This document shows positions 1 through 10,990 of a DNA stretch of 64,000 nucleotides, piece after piece. The position numbers and the translations under genes were made by a program. The notes under the pieces are model-generated. The model worked only from the letters and a program-made list of their open reading frames with translations, searched no databases and was not told where the DNA came from. Every line of letters begins with the position of its first letter. Within the stretch, counting starts at the first letter, position 1. The DNA is from Mixophyes australis (Eukaryota > Chordata > Amphibia > Anura > Limnodynastidae), in assembly GCA_036250195.1 (NCBI GenBank), contig JAVHZZ010000001.1, positions 381,221,907 through 381,285,906 on the forward strand. Direction: 5' to 3'.

Positions 1-1488
1 CTAAAAAGATATTATACTACATGTGACCTCCCCATGAATATTCTGTCCATATAACCGTTAAGCACTGTGCTGGAGAAGCCAGGACATGTATATAGGAACT
101 GTATATATTTACTTACCACTGCAACAGTTTAAGAATGTGCAGGAACAAAGAGGCATGTAAATAAAAATGTTATATTTTGCCATATAGAGATGGTCTGATG
201 CCCAAATTATTGAAACATCTGATTACAATGCACCACAAAAGGTACATGACCTGTGTCATAACATCTTCAAAGAGACTTTTCAATAAAATAACATGCATTT
301 TCTGGGACCCCCTGGAAATTTACGCCCATGCCCATGAGCTAGCCAGTGCTGGAGAGGGAGGTGCACTTCCTAACCTGTGCACCTTACACTACACACCAGG
401 ATAGGGGATTACATATATACAAATACAGAACAAAATAATGCAGTTATGTGGCATTGTGATTATCCCCATGGACAAAAAGGGGACTAAACTGACCCTTTCA
501 CAGAAATAACAGATTTATTGGATTTATACTTTAAAACATTTTTCACCTGTAGGATTTGATGATGACGTGGATTTTATTGTGTTTTTTTTAGAGAAGTAAT
601 ATCAAAAATGTTTTTAATATGGATTATTTTAAATCGCAATATTACAGTCTTTACCTTGCAAATTTACATGAAGCTTCAGCATACCCACTTTCTATTTGGT
701 TTTAATGAAAGTTGTTGCAAATTATTACTATTAGATGATTTTATCAATATACATCAGCTTCACGTTATTTAGCATCATTGTGTGATAATTGATTTAATTA
801 TGTCTTAAGGAGAGCTCTTATTTAAAAACCAGCTATGTAGCATTGTTTGAAGTGTCTCTATTTTGCCTGTAGAAGGAATAATATAAAACATAGCATAGGA
901 GAACACATTTTTGGCCAGCTGACCCTGACTTATTGATTTGCCTTTTCCTATTCAACAGGTGTAAGTGTAATTACTCTAATAATAAAGGTGGTAAACATAC
1001 AATTGACCTTTCCAGTGATTTCTCTATTTTCAGTGCTCACAACAAGAGTTAAATCCCACAATCAGAGATGCATCTGACAGGTGCCTCCCCTTGCCTGCTT
1101 CAGTGACTCTTAATATGGCATGAATCCGCAACTGTAAAAGGTTCAGCATGCTGCAGCTGAACAAATAGCATGATCAGTGCTTCCCAAAGATAGTAGAATT
1201 TGACATTTTCAGCTCTGCTTATTCCACCTATTTTCATAATTACACTGTTGGTTAGAGGTGGTAGATGCCAGTGGAATTTCTTTTTTTATATTGCAGATAA
1301 TCACTTAAAAAATTTCCATAAGTAATAGGTTGCAGTACATAATTTTTTTGAAGTACTTTGCTTTGGCTAAGATGATATAATGAATGTGTGCTTATTGTGC
1401 AATAAGTAAGAGAATGACTGTACTTTTGACTTTAAAATCAGACATGTCAGACATTACTCACCATAAATTATTGAGCAAACCTTTAAAA
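1..1488. other. AT-rich stretch, no gene seen
   Basis: No ORF with coding character, no RNA gene and no clear repeat boundary was found. The only longer ORF (177-404) has no recognisable motif and looks like chance. Nothing is supported here beyond AT-rich non-coding DNA. Confidence 0.6.
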
Positions 1489-1836
1489 CAGGCATGTCAA
1501 ACTGAAAACCCCAATTGGGCCAAATAATCAAAGTCTAAAATTGTGTGGGCCACAATAAAAAGAAAAAGTCTCATATGCAATTTTGTAAGGTGTATTATTA
1601 AGTAAAAATAAAAATAAAGTTTAATGTTTTCTTTCCGATGCTTGACACTGTGCCCTCCATGCTGCTTTTGCTCCTTTTCATCTGTCTCCCATTTCACAAT
1701 GTGGGAGGAGGGCGCAGCGGCATCAGATACCTGGCGTGGCAGCGTAAGATAAGTTTTTTTATGGGCTCAAGTGGGGCCACGAAAAAATATGTGTTTGGGC
1801 CGCATGTGGCCCGAGGGGAGCGAGTTTGGCACCCTG
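1489..1836. mobile_element. Non-autonomous hAT-type MITE
   Basis: The element is 348 bp. Its ends are inverted: it opens with CAGGCATGTCAAACT, and the reverse complement of its right end is CAGGGTGCCAAACT. It is flanked by an 8-bp direct repeat, CTTTAAAA at 1481-1488 and CTTTAAAT at 1837-1844 (7 of 8 match), the target-site length of hAT elements. Terminal CAGG/CAGGG and inner GGCCGCATGTGGCCC-type sequence resemble known vertebrate hAT MITEs. It has no coding capacity. Confidence 0.75.
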
Positions 1837-1844
1837 CTTTAAAT

Positions 1845-2925
1845 TAATCAATAAATTAATACTGGAAACAGGGACCTTTCATTTTAGAAATTATTTTACT
1901 ACTGTGTTCATTTTCTTTGACTAATAACAAATATCTATACCTCTTCTCCATATATACCTCTCTAGACTCAAGTCCATAAATGTCACTTTTTGGGGAAGAG
2001 CAAAGCATAATAAATACACCACAGAACACTATAATAGTTATTAAAATAATTAACCGATTACGTCGTGCAAACTAAAGAGGTCACAGAGACTTTGTAGTAG
2101 TTTGGGACATTCATTTTTTAAATATTTTTCTTCTATAGCAAGGACACCCACTATTTTACATTAATATACCTAAGGCTGTATATGTCTTAGTTGAATAATA
2201 TATATTGAATAACTGGGGTGTTTTACTTAACTAGATATGTCCATTAAGCTCTCTTTCACTTCTCTGAATAAGGTTGCCATGTTGGTAGGGACATGTTTCT
2301 CTAACCAAGCATAGTGTGGAAGTCATTTATGAACACCTGATGTACATGACCAAATGCCTTGGTTTCCCACCACTTCGCTTAAATGGTCCTCCCAGCACAA
2401 ATCAAATTTCACTTGGGAGATCTCTTTACAAATTAGAAGTGATGTTAATGTAAGCAAAGGCAGAAAAATCTTTAGAGGCACAATGTGCGGAAGTGTAAAC
2501 ATCCCATCAACTCCTTTATTACTCCCACTAAATAAATAGTTTTGTTTTTCTCTTAAAATACTTCTTGATTTAGGCTAATTTATAGCTTATATAACCATTA
2601 GAGCAAAGGAATATTGTGATTACCTTTACTGCAAGTGGTGGGCCTCATGTAATGTTGACTGCAATTTTGCAGCACAAGGGTAAGTTATAAAATTGTGTTG
2701 TTACCTGTGTATTTTGTGTTGCATGTAATAATGCAGATCATAATGATACACTTGAAGCATCAATATTGTTTAAGAAAATATTAATGCATACTAAATATGT
2801 CAGTCATCATCATCAACTTGATGAAAATGACTGGCAATTAAAAAACAAATCAAAATCTGAACTAAAAAATATTTAAAATAAAAAAAGATGGTAAACCTCC
2901 CCCCAATTAAATGAGACTATAGCCT
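1845..2925. other. AT-rich stretch, no gene seen
   Basis: AT-rich sequence without a supported gene. A phrase near 2640 (GGGCCTCATGTAATG) looks like the end of a frog-type MITE, but no matching right end was found, so it is not called separately. Confidence 0.5.
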
Positions 2926-3310
2926 GGTCTGTTTACAACTAATGAAGGGCAACAAACAGTGTGGGCTCCCTTTGCAAGAAAAACTATACCTGCGTCAGTC
3001 TATGCCATAACAAGGAGACCTACAGCATAGTGTATCCATGTTATAGTGGACTCAGCCCTAGCTTGGCCTTGTGTTAATTGGGGCTTCTCACATCTTCCCC
3101 CTTTGTAATGGCAGTTGGGGTAAAATTGTAATGTGTTATAAAACAGTACTTATGTAACATGTAGTATGTGGCATTGCAAGTCGTAGCAAACCCTCTCCAC
3201 CCTTCATTAACTGCTTGGATATACTGGCTTTTGTAGAACTCTAAGTGCCACCATACTTATGGCTGCCAGAGCATTGTGGCACTTGTAGTTGGTTTGTAGG
3301 TATATGCTTA
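2926..3310 (+). repeat. Dispersed repeat fragment shared with 32810-33200
   Basis: Two blocks recur in the same order and orientation at 32810-33200: one around CCTGGTCTGTT followed by ACA, and one of about 32 bp around TATGGCTGCCAGAGCATTGT/TGGCACTT (3253-3285 versus about 33095-33126). This supports one interspersed repeat family with two diverged copies here. Class is unknown; it may be the non-coding interior of a DNA transposon. Confidence 0.45.
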
Positions 3311-3874
3311 ATACCAGGAACTCTTTGCTGAGCCAGTGCGGGTCAGTAGTGGACACAGACAGCTGCGGACCTCTATGCAAGAATATCTACTTGCTGCACA
3401 ATTCTGAGGCCTTCAGTGCTAATCTCAAGCAACATTATATAGCAGCACATTAATGTACAGTAGCAAATGTCACATCAGCTGTTGAGAGAGATGACAGAGG
3501 TACCCACATGATTTACCACTAGGTAGCAGTGCGCACAGGATAATATGCCAGCAAGCAGAGGTGTCCACATGATGATATAACATTTATAGTAGACATCCAT
3601 ATGATTATATACCAGTCAGAGATTCCCATATCATTCTACTCTAGTCATACCAGCCATAATTACCCAAGTGATTAAACACCAGCCAGAGGGTATTACATGG
3701 TTAATTACCAACCAGAGGAGCTCACGTTATGGTATATAAATAGAGGTCCCTTGATTATATTCCAATTGGAAATGTCCTTTATGAGAATGGTATAAATAAC
3801 ACAGGTCTGCAACCAAAAAGCTGTTTTCATAATTTTATCTGATTCTTATGTTTTTTGATGCCCTGAATTAGAAA
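3311..3874. other. No feature identified
   Basis: Non-coding sequence with loosely repeated phrases (accagccagag, accaaccagag, atgatatac) that suggest an old decayed tandem repeat around 3540-3760. Nothing firmer can be supported. Confidence 0.3.
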
Positions 3875-4396
3875 ATGACCACCGTAAATTCGCCTGACAG
3901 TTTATGTTTCATATGTGGAGAGTTCATGGTGAAAAAGCAGCAGTTGAATATTACGGATTTTGTTAAGAAAGTTTATTTAGTTTATTTTAAATTAAAACTC
4001 AATGATTTGGTGAGAGACCTAGATCTACCTAAGCAATCTGCTGAATTACTTGGTTCTAGACTTAAAAGCAAAAATTTGTTGATGGAAGGTACATCTTTTG
4101 CATGGTACAGCCATCGGGAAAAAGACTTTCTGTCTTATTTTTTTCATGAGGGCAATTTGGTGTTTTGCTCTGATTTAGAGGTGTTGATGGCTCAGTTCCA
4201 TCTTCAGTATGATTCTTCTGAATGGAGGCTTTTCATTGACTCTTCCAAAAGAAGCTTAAAAGCAGTTTTACTTCACAATGGTGGCCGTTATGCGTCCATT
4301 CCTGTTACTCATTTGGTGTACTTGAAGGAGACGATTTCACAAGAAATCTACTTGAGTGTGGTGTTAATTTTGTCGTCACCTGTGCAAATGAGTTAA
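3875..4396 (+). CDS. ORF of an uncharacterised, possibly transposon-derived family (internally deleted)
   Basis: This is a 173-codon open frame from ATG to TAA with no stops. Visible blocks are an N-terminal CFICGEF (residues ~11-17), a basic NITDFVKKVYLVYF block (~25-38), a NDLVRDLDLPKQSAELLGSRLKSKNLL block (~43-69) and EWRLFIDSSKRSLKAVLLHNG (~116-136). These blocks resemble a conserved but poorly characterised family that I recall as being multicopy in insect and fish genomes; I am not certain of its function. In that family the first and second blocks are well separated, while here they are almost adjacent, so an in-frame deletion or exon joining is inferred near residue 41. No introns or promoter were identified. 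Whether it is expressed is unknown; it may simply be a young pseudogene. Confidence 0.45.
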   Translation: MTTVNSPDSLCFICGEFMVKKQQLNITDFVKKVYLVYFKLKLNDLVRDLDLPKQSAELLGSRLKSKNLLMEGTSFAWYSHREKDFLSYFFHEGNLVFCSDLEVLMAQFHLQYDSSEWRLFIDSSKRSLKAVLLHNGGRYASIPVTHLVYLKETISQEIYLSVVLILSSPVQMS

Positions 4397-5304
4397 TATT
4401 TTTCATGTAAATAAAATATTTGCGTTAAGAGATTTTTTTAAAATGATGACCACCCGTTTGTTCCAAAACCTGACGTCCCAGGACAAAACGGTTGGATTCA
4501 GCACACCACCAAAACAGCTGTCCAAAAAATTTTTTTTGCAGACCTGTGTAATTAGTGAACCAATCGTGTTAACTTTATTCACCAATGTACACTCAGCACT
4601 ACAATTTTGCCACCATTACTGTCTGACTCCCAGACATTCTGGGAGGGTAAGTATGCTGACACTTTTACTTAGACAGCAGCTAGTGAGCATATGATCTGTC
4701 TATGGTTACTGCCTCCTTTTCCCCTCTTCCCTGCTGCTGCCAAGGTAGCTGACTCCCATACTGCAAATATAAATCTGTGCCCTCTTTGGAAAATAGATTA
4801 TTATATTGCTATAATAAATATTACTTCTTGAATTAGTTTAACACCTAAAAATAGTAATCTGAAGAGCAATGAGAACCATTTTTCTAATTTAAAAAATAAC
4901 TGTAACCAATATAAGTACACCCCCCTTCCCAACATAGTGTGGACAGGTAGAATGCACAATCTTGGTGGAGGCTACTATAAAATTAACCCCAAACAACTGC
5001 AAATGCAAGTATAAAAAATCCTTTTTTTCCTCTTCTTTAACCACACTGTCAAGCTTCAGTAGTCGGATAGAGTATTGCATGTCATAGGTTTGTAAGGGCT
5101 CCAACTTAAGGGTTACCATAGTAACTCCCATTTTTTTTGCCATTCTTCACCACTTATTGACACACACCTCAGGGATTTATCTCACAATAAATTGTTGTGA
5201 TTAATTTGTTGCAATCAGTAGATTTATCGGAAAGATGCTATAGTGGTTTAAAGCCACTGTTATGAGCATACACTATACATGCTTTTCTATGCAGGTTCAC
5301 ATTA
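4397..5304. other. Non-coding stretch
   Basis: No gene is supported. The phrase CTCCCAGACATTCTGGGAGG (4627-4646) is a short imperfect palindrome of a kind also seen near 13810-13900 and 38850-38930, and probably marks an old dispersed repeat. Confidence 0.35.
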
Positions 5305-5695
5305 GGGGGTATATTTAAGAATGAATGCATTTTTAACACAATCCCTTTTTAATCTTTATCGCAAAGAAATGGATTGAAAGATCATGTGCATTTATTAAAA
5401 AACTTCAACAGGAATAGCAGTCACGTAAAAACTGCTGTTCCTGCGAAGGCGCCTGAGCTGGCGATCATCACTGTATGTGTAAATGCTTTTTCATTACTTG
5501 TTACATTGCGGTAAACAGCAGTCCCCATAGACATCTATGGGGAGTGCTATGGGTTTTGATACAAAGCAGTAGATATCTACGATATCTGCTTCGATGCTCT
5601 GATGATACATTTGGACCATAATTCTATTTGTGTCTGTTCCCCAAAAACTACCATTTTATTTAATTCAATGAAACACAGAATAATAAATAGGCCCC
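5305..5695. mobile_element. MITE flanked by TA
   Basis: This is a 391-bp segment with roughly 20-bp imperfect inverted ends: left GGGGGTATATTTAAGAATGA, right (reverse complement) GGGGCCTATTTATTATTCTG. TA lies directly outside both ends (5303-5304 and 5696-5697), consistent with a Tc1/mariner-type target, although TA is weak evidence in AT-rich DNA. Inside is a small palindrome, CCCCATAGACATCTATGGGG (5523-5542). There is no coding capacity. Confidence 0.5.
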
Positions 5696-5697
5696 TA

Positions 5698-6033
5698 GTA
5701 TTGCTAACAGTTATCACTGGGATTGTAAAATGTAGTGAAAATATTTTTCTGCATAAAAGATTAAGCAATAAAAATTATTATCAGGTTAGTATGCACCGAA
5801 TACTTTCTCAATAATAACGTAGCTTAGGTAGATGCATCTGACCTCAGACTGACCACTGGACATTTCAGCAGTTCTATAGAAATGACTTCTCCAATATAAA
5901 TAATTCAAAATGATCTTTGCTGCCAAGAAGGTTACAGTTCTGTTACATAAAAATGATTGACAGTGTGATCTTTTTAGAAAGTAAATGTGATGACATTCTA
6001 AAATAAGGGATTTTAACAATACCATAAAGACTG

Positions 6034-6034
<1 letters not shown>
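5698..6034. other. No feature identified
   Basis: AT-rich non-coding DNA. The short opposing ORFs here have no recognisable motif. Confidence 0.4.

Positions 6035-6073
<39 letters not shown>
6035..6073 (+). repeat. (TG)n microsatellite
   Basis: An uninterrupted TG dinucleotide run of about 39 bp. Confidence 0.95.
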
Positions 6074-6075
<2 letters not shown>

Positions 6076-6532
6076 TTTTTTATGTTAAGCACAGCATTTT
6101 ATAGGCTGCACCAATTTTCATGAGAACTTGTTAGTCCAGTTTGTTTATATATATTGCGGATTACCCGATGTGTGATTCAAGGCTATTGTAACAGAAGGAA
6201 CCAGTGAAAGCCATAATGAAATTTGTTGCTCCCCGGAATCCCAATATGAAATTCATATTGCTCATTGACTTTTTTTATTCAGATTTTCTAGTCCAATTGA
6301 GGTTGGAGAGAGGATCAAGGACTTGATGAAGATGTACCAAGAAAATATAGACCTGTATAGATCTACATGTAATAAGTACCTTTAGGCTCATATAAAGACT
6401 TATGGAGTGTGTGTATTATTTGATTTAACATTTTTTTAGTAAGTGTGTACTAGTCAGGGCTCTTGAAGACCTCTATAACTCAAGAGACTAATTGACGGCA
6501 CATTTCCCAGGCAGCTCCACATGGGGCCAGAA

Positions 6533-6551
6533 CCCCCCCCCCCCCCCCCCC
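6533..6551 (+). repeat. poly-C tract of 19
   Basis: Nineteen consecutive C residues. This is an unusual length for a C/G homopolymer in AT-rich DNA and a likely sequencing or assembly trouble spot. Confidence 0.9.
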
Positions 6552-6929
6552 AGGCACAGGGTGTTTTGATTATTAATCCTGTCCAAAAAACAAATCAGGT
6601 GAGAGGGAAAGGACCAGCAACAATAGCTTGGTGCCCATTTCATTATGGCACTCCCAACTGTACCAGGAGGTTTAGCCTCCAAGACTAGATTATGGTATAT
6701 TTTCTTAATCACATCAACAACACAAACAGACACCTACAGGTAGCACCCCCTTTCCCGTAGATCAGCTGGTTGTCTATGTGAAGTGTATTGTGACCTGTGG
6801 TGTTTCCTTTACTTCTACTCTCAGTTAGCACAGTGCCTCCACCTTGGTCTGAGTGTAGTAGACTCCTCGTTGAGTAGTGTTCTTGACAAGCAACACCAGA
6901 GGGAGACCAAGGAACCCTTCGCCCCCTAC
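6552..6929. other. No feature identified
   Basis: Non-coding sequence next to the poly-C tract. No gene or repeat boundary is supported. Confidence 0.35.
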
Positions 6930-7335
6930 CAGTGCTTTTTTTGTAAGAATAAAGGTGCCGGAACTCACATCACGTAGTCAATCACTGTACACATACCCAA
7001 ACACGTCAGTTGTGTAACGAAACATAACAGTCACCGTACGCAGTAAACTCTCAGCGCGCGACCACACGACCAATCACAAGCTGAGTAGCGGCAGAAGCCG
7101 AGCAGTGCCATCACAACCAGCGTGTACAAAGTACGCATGCATCGGACTCGACACACAAGCAGCCCGCATGAACCATTTTACTGATTTTGCCGCCGACCCG
7201 CTACACTCGACAGGGCGATTCAAGTCCACGTGGACCAAACATCAAATGTTTAAAAGTTACTTTTAAAACTTGGAAAATCCGTTAAAAAAAGGTGACGGAA
7301 CTCAATTCTGGGAGTTCTATGACAAAAAAAAGCAC
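6930..7335. mobile_element. MITE with poly-T/poly-A terminal inverted repeats
   Basis: The left end reads CAGTGCTTTTTTTGT and the right end is close to its reverse complement (ACAAAAAAAAGCAC). The next inner blocks, GGTGCCGGAACTCA (left) and GGTGACGGAACTCA (right), recur in direct orientation. CCTAC occurs just outside both ends, suggesting a 5-bp or longer target duplication. The interior is more GC- and CpG-rich than its neighbourhood. The superfamily is uncertain; hAT-like is my best guess from the CAGTG end. Confidence 0.5.
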
Positions 7336-7572
7336 CCTACTAACAAAACCACAGGCACACACAGAAAGAGACAGTAATCGGCAAATTGGTCTTTGAAAGC
7401 TAAGCCAGAACTTTTATTGATTGGGCACATGCTCTCAAAGGATTTTCATGTCTAATTAGACTTAAAATAGAAAATCTCTTATATAAACTGTATTTTAAAA
7501 GTATCACTTTAAAACAGGAATAAACTAAGTATATTCAGATCAGAACCTACACATCAAAGTCTTGCTGCAGGC
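7336..7572. other. No feature identified
   Basis: Short non-coding spacer between two mobile elements. Confidence 0.3.
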
Positions 7573-7885
7573 ATACACCGATCAGCCACAACATTAAAAT
7601 TACTGACAAATGAAGTGATGAACATTGATTATCTCATTTCAATGACATCTGCCAAGGGGTATGATATATAAGGCAGCAGGCGAACAATCAGTTCTTGAAG
7701 CTTATGTATTGAAAGCAGGAAAAATGGGCAATCATAAGGATCTGAGCGACTTTGACTAGGGCCAAATTGTAAAGGCTAGATGACTGGGTCAGAGCATCTC
7801 CCAAACGACAATTTTTGTGGGGTGTTCCTGGTATGCAGTGGTTAGTACCTACCAAAAGTGGTCTGAAGAAATACTTGGTTTCTAC
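7573..7885 (+). mobile_element. 5' fragment of a Tc1-like transposon
   Basis: It opens with CACCGATCAGCCACAACATT, which I recognise as the end of a Tc1-like family widespread in fish and frogs. About 150 bp in, at 7724, an ATG starts a frame encoding a short N-terminal transposase remnant (a KDLSDFD block, then a GQIV block and a QSIS block typical of the helix-turn-helix region). In-frame stops interrupt it (for example the TAG after DFD at 7757-7759), and the homology ends near 7885, so the catalytic DDE part and the right terminal repeat are missing. Confidence 0.7.
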
Positions 7886-9420
7886 ACCTGCATCAATATT
7901 CAAAGATGAAATGTAACATATACAAATGCTTAATTATGATGCCAATACATTTTGTAAAGAGTTTGTGCACAATACAATCAACACAAATACACAATTGCAG
8001 AGCATATACATGAATATATTACATTATAAGCCCCTTTCCCAAATGTGAGCAGTAAATAACTACCCCCCAATATGTTTCACTTGAAACCCATTTAGTTCTA
8101 TTGCTAACCTTATGGCTTGATAGTCTACTCCTATGCACGTCACTTATTCAGCTGCTTCTTGGCAGGCAGGCATCAGTACACTTTGTGCTATATTAGATTG
8201 TTTTTTTTGTTTAAAAAAAAATCTGCTATAGTAATATGTATAAATTTATATATATATATACAGATATATATTTATCTATCATCTCATATTTATACTGATC
8301 CCCTCAATGCAAATTGTCAATGATAAAAGTAGACACCAGTTAAATGGGAAACTAATATTCATATTCAATAATTCAGCTAAAGTCAACTTTCAGTAATTAT
8401 TCAGTATACAATTTATTTATAGCTGATATTAGATTTCAATTCTCTTTGATAAATCCCTTTAATCAGTAAGGTGACAAAAGTTCTAAAATGAGAGATTACA
8501 AAGTATCAAGGTAATCTGATCCAGTAACAGTGAGTGCTTTTAAACTTCTTATACCAACACTGCTCAAAAGCAATCTGTCTTGATCATATTTTTCAGTCCA
8601 TTGAAACTTCAATGTATAATGAAAGGCACAGCTAGAAATCTGTAGCAATGGAAATATGAGCATTATTATGAAAGTAAAGCTATAATAATCTTATATTTGT
8701 GTGCTTTTTGAGTAGGCACTTTCTCCTTCCACAATAAATTGAGCTATTCCCAGCTCTCATTGCAATTTTTAGAAAAGAAAAAGTACTATGGCGTCATCAC
8801 CTTGCATTTGGGGTACAGATGCACAGTGAATTTAAGTATGGGGGAAAAGTCTTCACCTACTTCCCTGTTTGGAACATGCTAATGAAAAATGCTCTGCAAA
8901 AAGCTGTCTAATACCCACTTGAAGTCTACTATTTTACATCATTCTTGTTCATTAGTTTCCTAAAACACTGCTTGTTTGAGTCTTATTTGTGTATTAAAAA
9001 GATATGGAAAGCAAGAGAAAATAGTTGCTACCTTTATTACAAGTGCCATTTACATTGTTATTTGTGCACATGAAAGTACACCTGCAGGCAAGAGCATTCC
9101 ATTGAAAATATAGGCTGACTCTCCATTACCTTTGAAGACTCTAAAAATAAGGTGATGTGAAGAGACCCTGTGACCACCCTTTATATCAGGAATGACATCC
9201 TGAATGTATGTATACCCCAATCCACAACATCTGCAACAGGTGTAAACACATCAGGCACTTTGGCTTGACATGGGTCTCCGCTGCAATATGCATCCTAAAT
9301 CTGCAATCTCCTCCCTTTAAAGCTCATTTATATATCACTTTCTACAATACAAAATTTTATTTTTGCATGTAAGTGCCTAGTGAAGTCATTTCCTGTGTCT
9401 AGCTAGGTGTACCCAATCTG
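7886..9420. other. AT-rich stretch, no gene seen
   Basis: Only a short TA-rich run near 8247-8275 stands out. No coding region, RNA gene or transposon end was recognised. Confidence 0.5.
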
Positions 9421-9650
9421 TGGGCATTTGGCAGTATGTGATGGGTATGAAGCTATTGTTCTAATCTAAGGACACTATCTAATAGGTACAAGACTGTTAT
9501 ACTGGGCTCAAGGCAGTATATGGTGGGCACTTGGCAGTATGTGATGGGTATGAAGCTATTGTGCTAGTCTAAGGACTGTATCTAGAAGGTATGAGGCTGT
9601 TATGGGCTCAAGGTAGTATATGGTGGGCATTTGGCAGCATGTGATGTCAA
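9421..9650 (+). repeat. ~100-bp tandem repeat, about 2.3 copies
   Basis: The phrase TGGGCATTTGGCAGTATGTG begins at 9421 and recurs, slightly changed, at 9523 and 9623, with the interior (GTATGAAGCTATTGT, GGGCTCAAGGCAGTATATGG) also repeated. The period is about 100-102 bp. Confidence 0.8.
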
Positions 9651-10990
9651 TGAAGCTCTTATGGTAGAACTATATGTGAGTCTGTTAGGCCAGACTGAGA
9701 GTTGCACATGAAGGCCATGGAGCTGTTTGTGGTTGGAATGATAGTGTCCACTATTCACAAAACATATTTATTTCACTCCATACTGAGATTTTCACTCATT
9801 TATTCTGTATAAATTGGAATATTTTCTATGTATAGTTCTAACAGCAGGAGACCTAACTGATCTCTGCTTTAAGACTCATCTTGCTGAACACAGCCCTAGA
9901 TGAACAGCAATAAGGGTTACTGTTCAGTAGCAGTAAAGAAAAACACTTTAATGTGATGTATTTGGTCTGGGTATACTCCATACCTCTGCAGTAATAGAAT
10001 CATAAACAATACATATACTAACACAGATTTTTTTATGCATGTTTCTTATTTTTTATGCGTTTTGATAGAAGTCTACTATACAAAACTAAAAATGTATATG
10101 TATTATAGGACAGATTTTGTTTTTGCTTTTTGTACCACTAAGTTGTACACAAATCTGATGCTTTCTATACCTAAACTACACTTAATATAATTTGTATAAT
10201 GAATAGATGCAGCAGTGTTTGTCAGAATCTGACTTTAATATCGGTCATGTGCATTTCATAGTCTATAAACTTGATGTAAGTGGAGCAATGCTTTCTTTCT
10301 CTTCAAGCCCACAGCAGTGTTTATATAATTTCCATAAGGTTAACCAGGTCATGTTATGCTTATTCTGTGATGGCACATTGTGTAAACTTAACTTGCCACC
10401 CCAAGTCTCAAACCTTAAAAGGTAAAAAAAAAAGGGGATATATCTTAAATAGATTTCAAATGTATACATTTTACATTTGGTATGTTCCAGCAATTCTTCT
10501 CAATGAAATAAAAGTGTTTTAAAATGTTTATTTATAATAAATTATACATGGCATTCCAAATGTATCCAGTCGTTAAGTAACCAGGGCATGTCAACACTTG
10601 GGAGGTGAAACTGAACAAAAAATGTCTGTGTGTGGGATTTTATTATAAATTGATTAGTCTCAAGTCTCATTGTTTTAAAAATCTGTAAACTTTTGCATAC
10701 TTTCAATAAATATTTGAATGACTGGCAAATGGATACATTACATTGGATACATTACTTTAGTTTTAGAATATATAATAATTTATATATCTACTAAACAAAT
10801 ACACATTAAAAACAATAAACTATGGATAGCAGTAGGAAAGGGCTGTGCTGTATTCATATCATTCTAAAAAAATTAGGGACAAGGCTCACTATCCATAGTG
10901 CAGTGTTTTTAACAGTTTCAGAAAACAACATATAGACATATGCATGTACTAGAAGAAAAGAGTGCCAATATTATCTGTATGTGTCTTTTA
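9651..10990. other. AT-rich stretch, no gene seen
   Basis: No feature is supported. Overlapping ORFs on both strands at 10207-10522 have no recognisable motif. Confidence 0.5.

Noticed and set aside
184..200. Start of another hAT element (TAGAGATGGTCTG)
   Set aside because: Only the first 11 bases match the hAT end; the following sequence differs and no right end or 8-bp duplication was found. A similar TAGAGATGGT at 18275 was dropped for the same reason.
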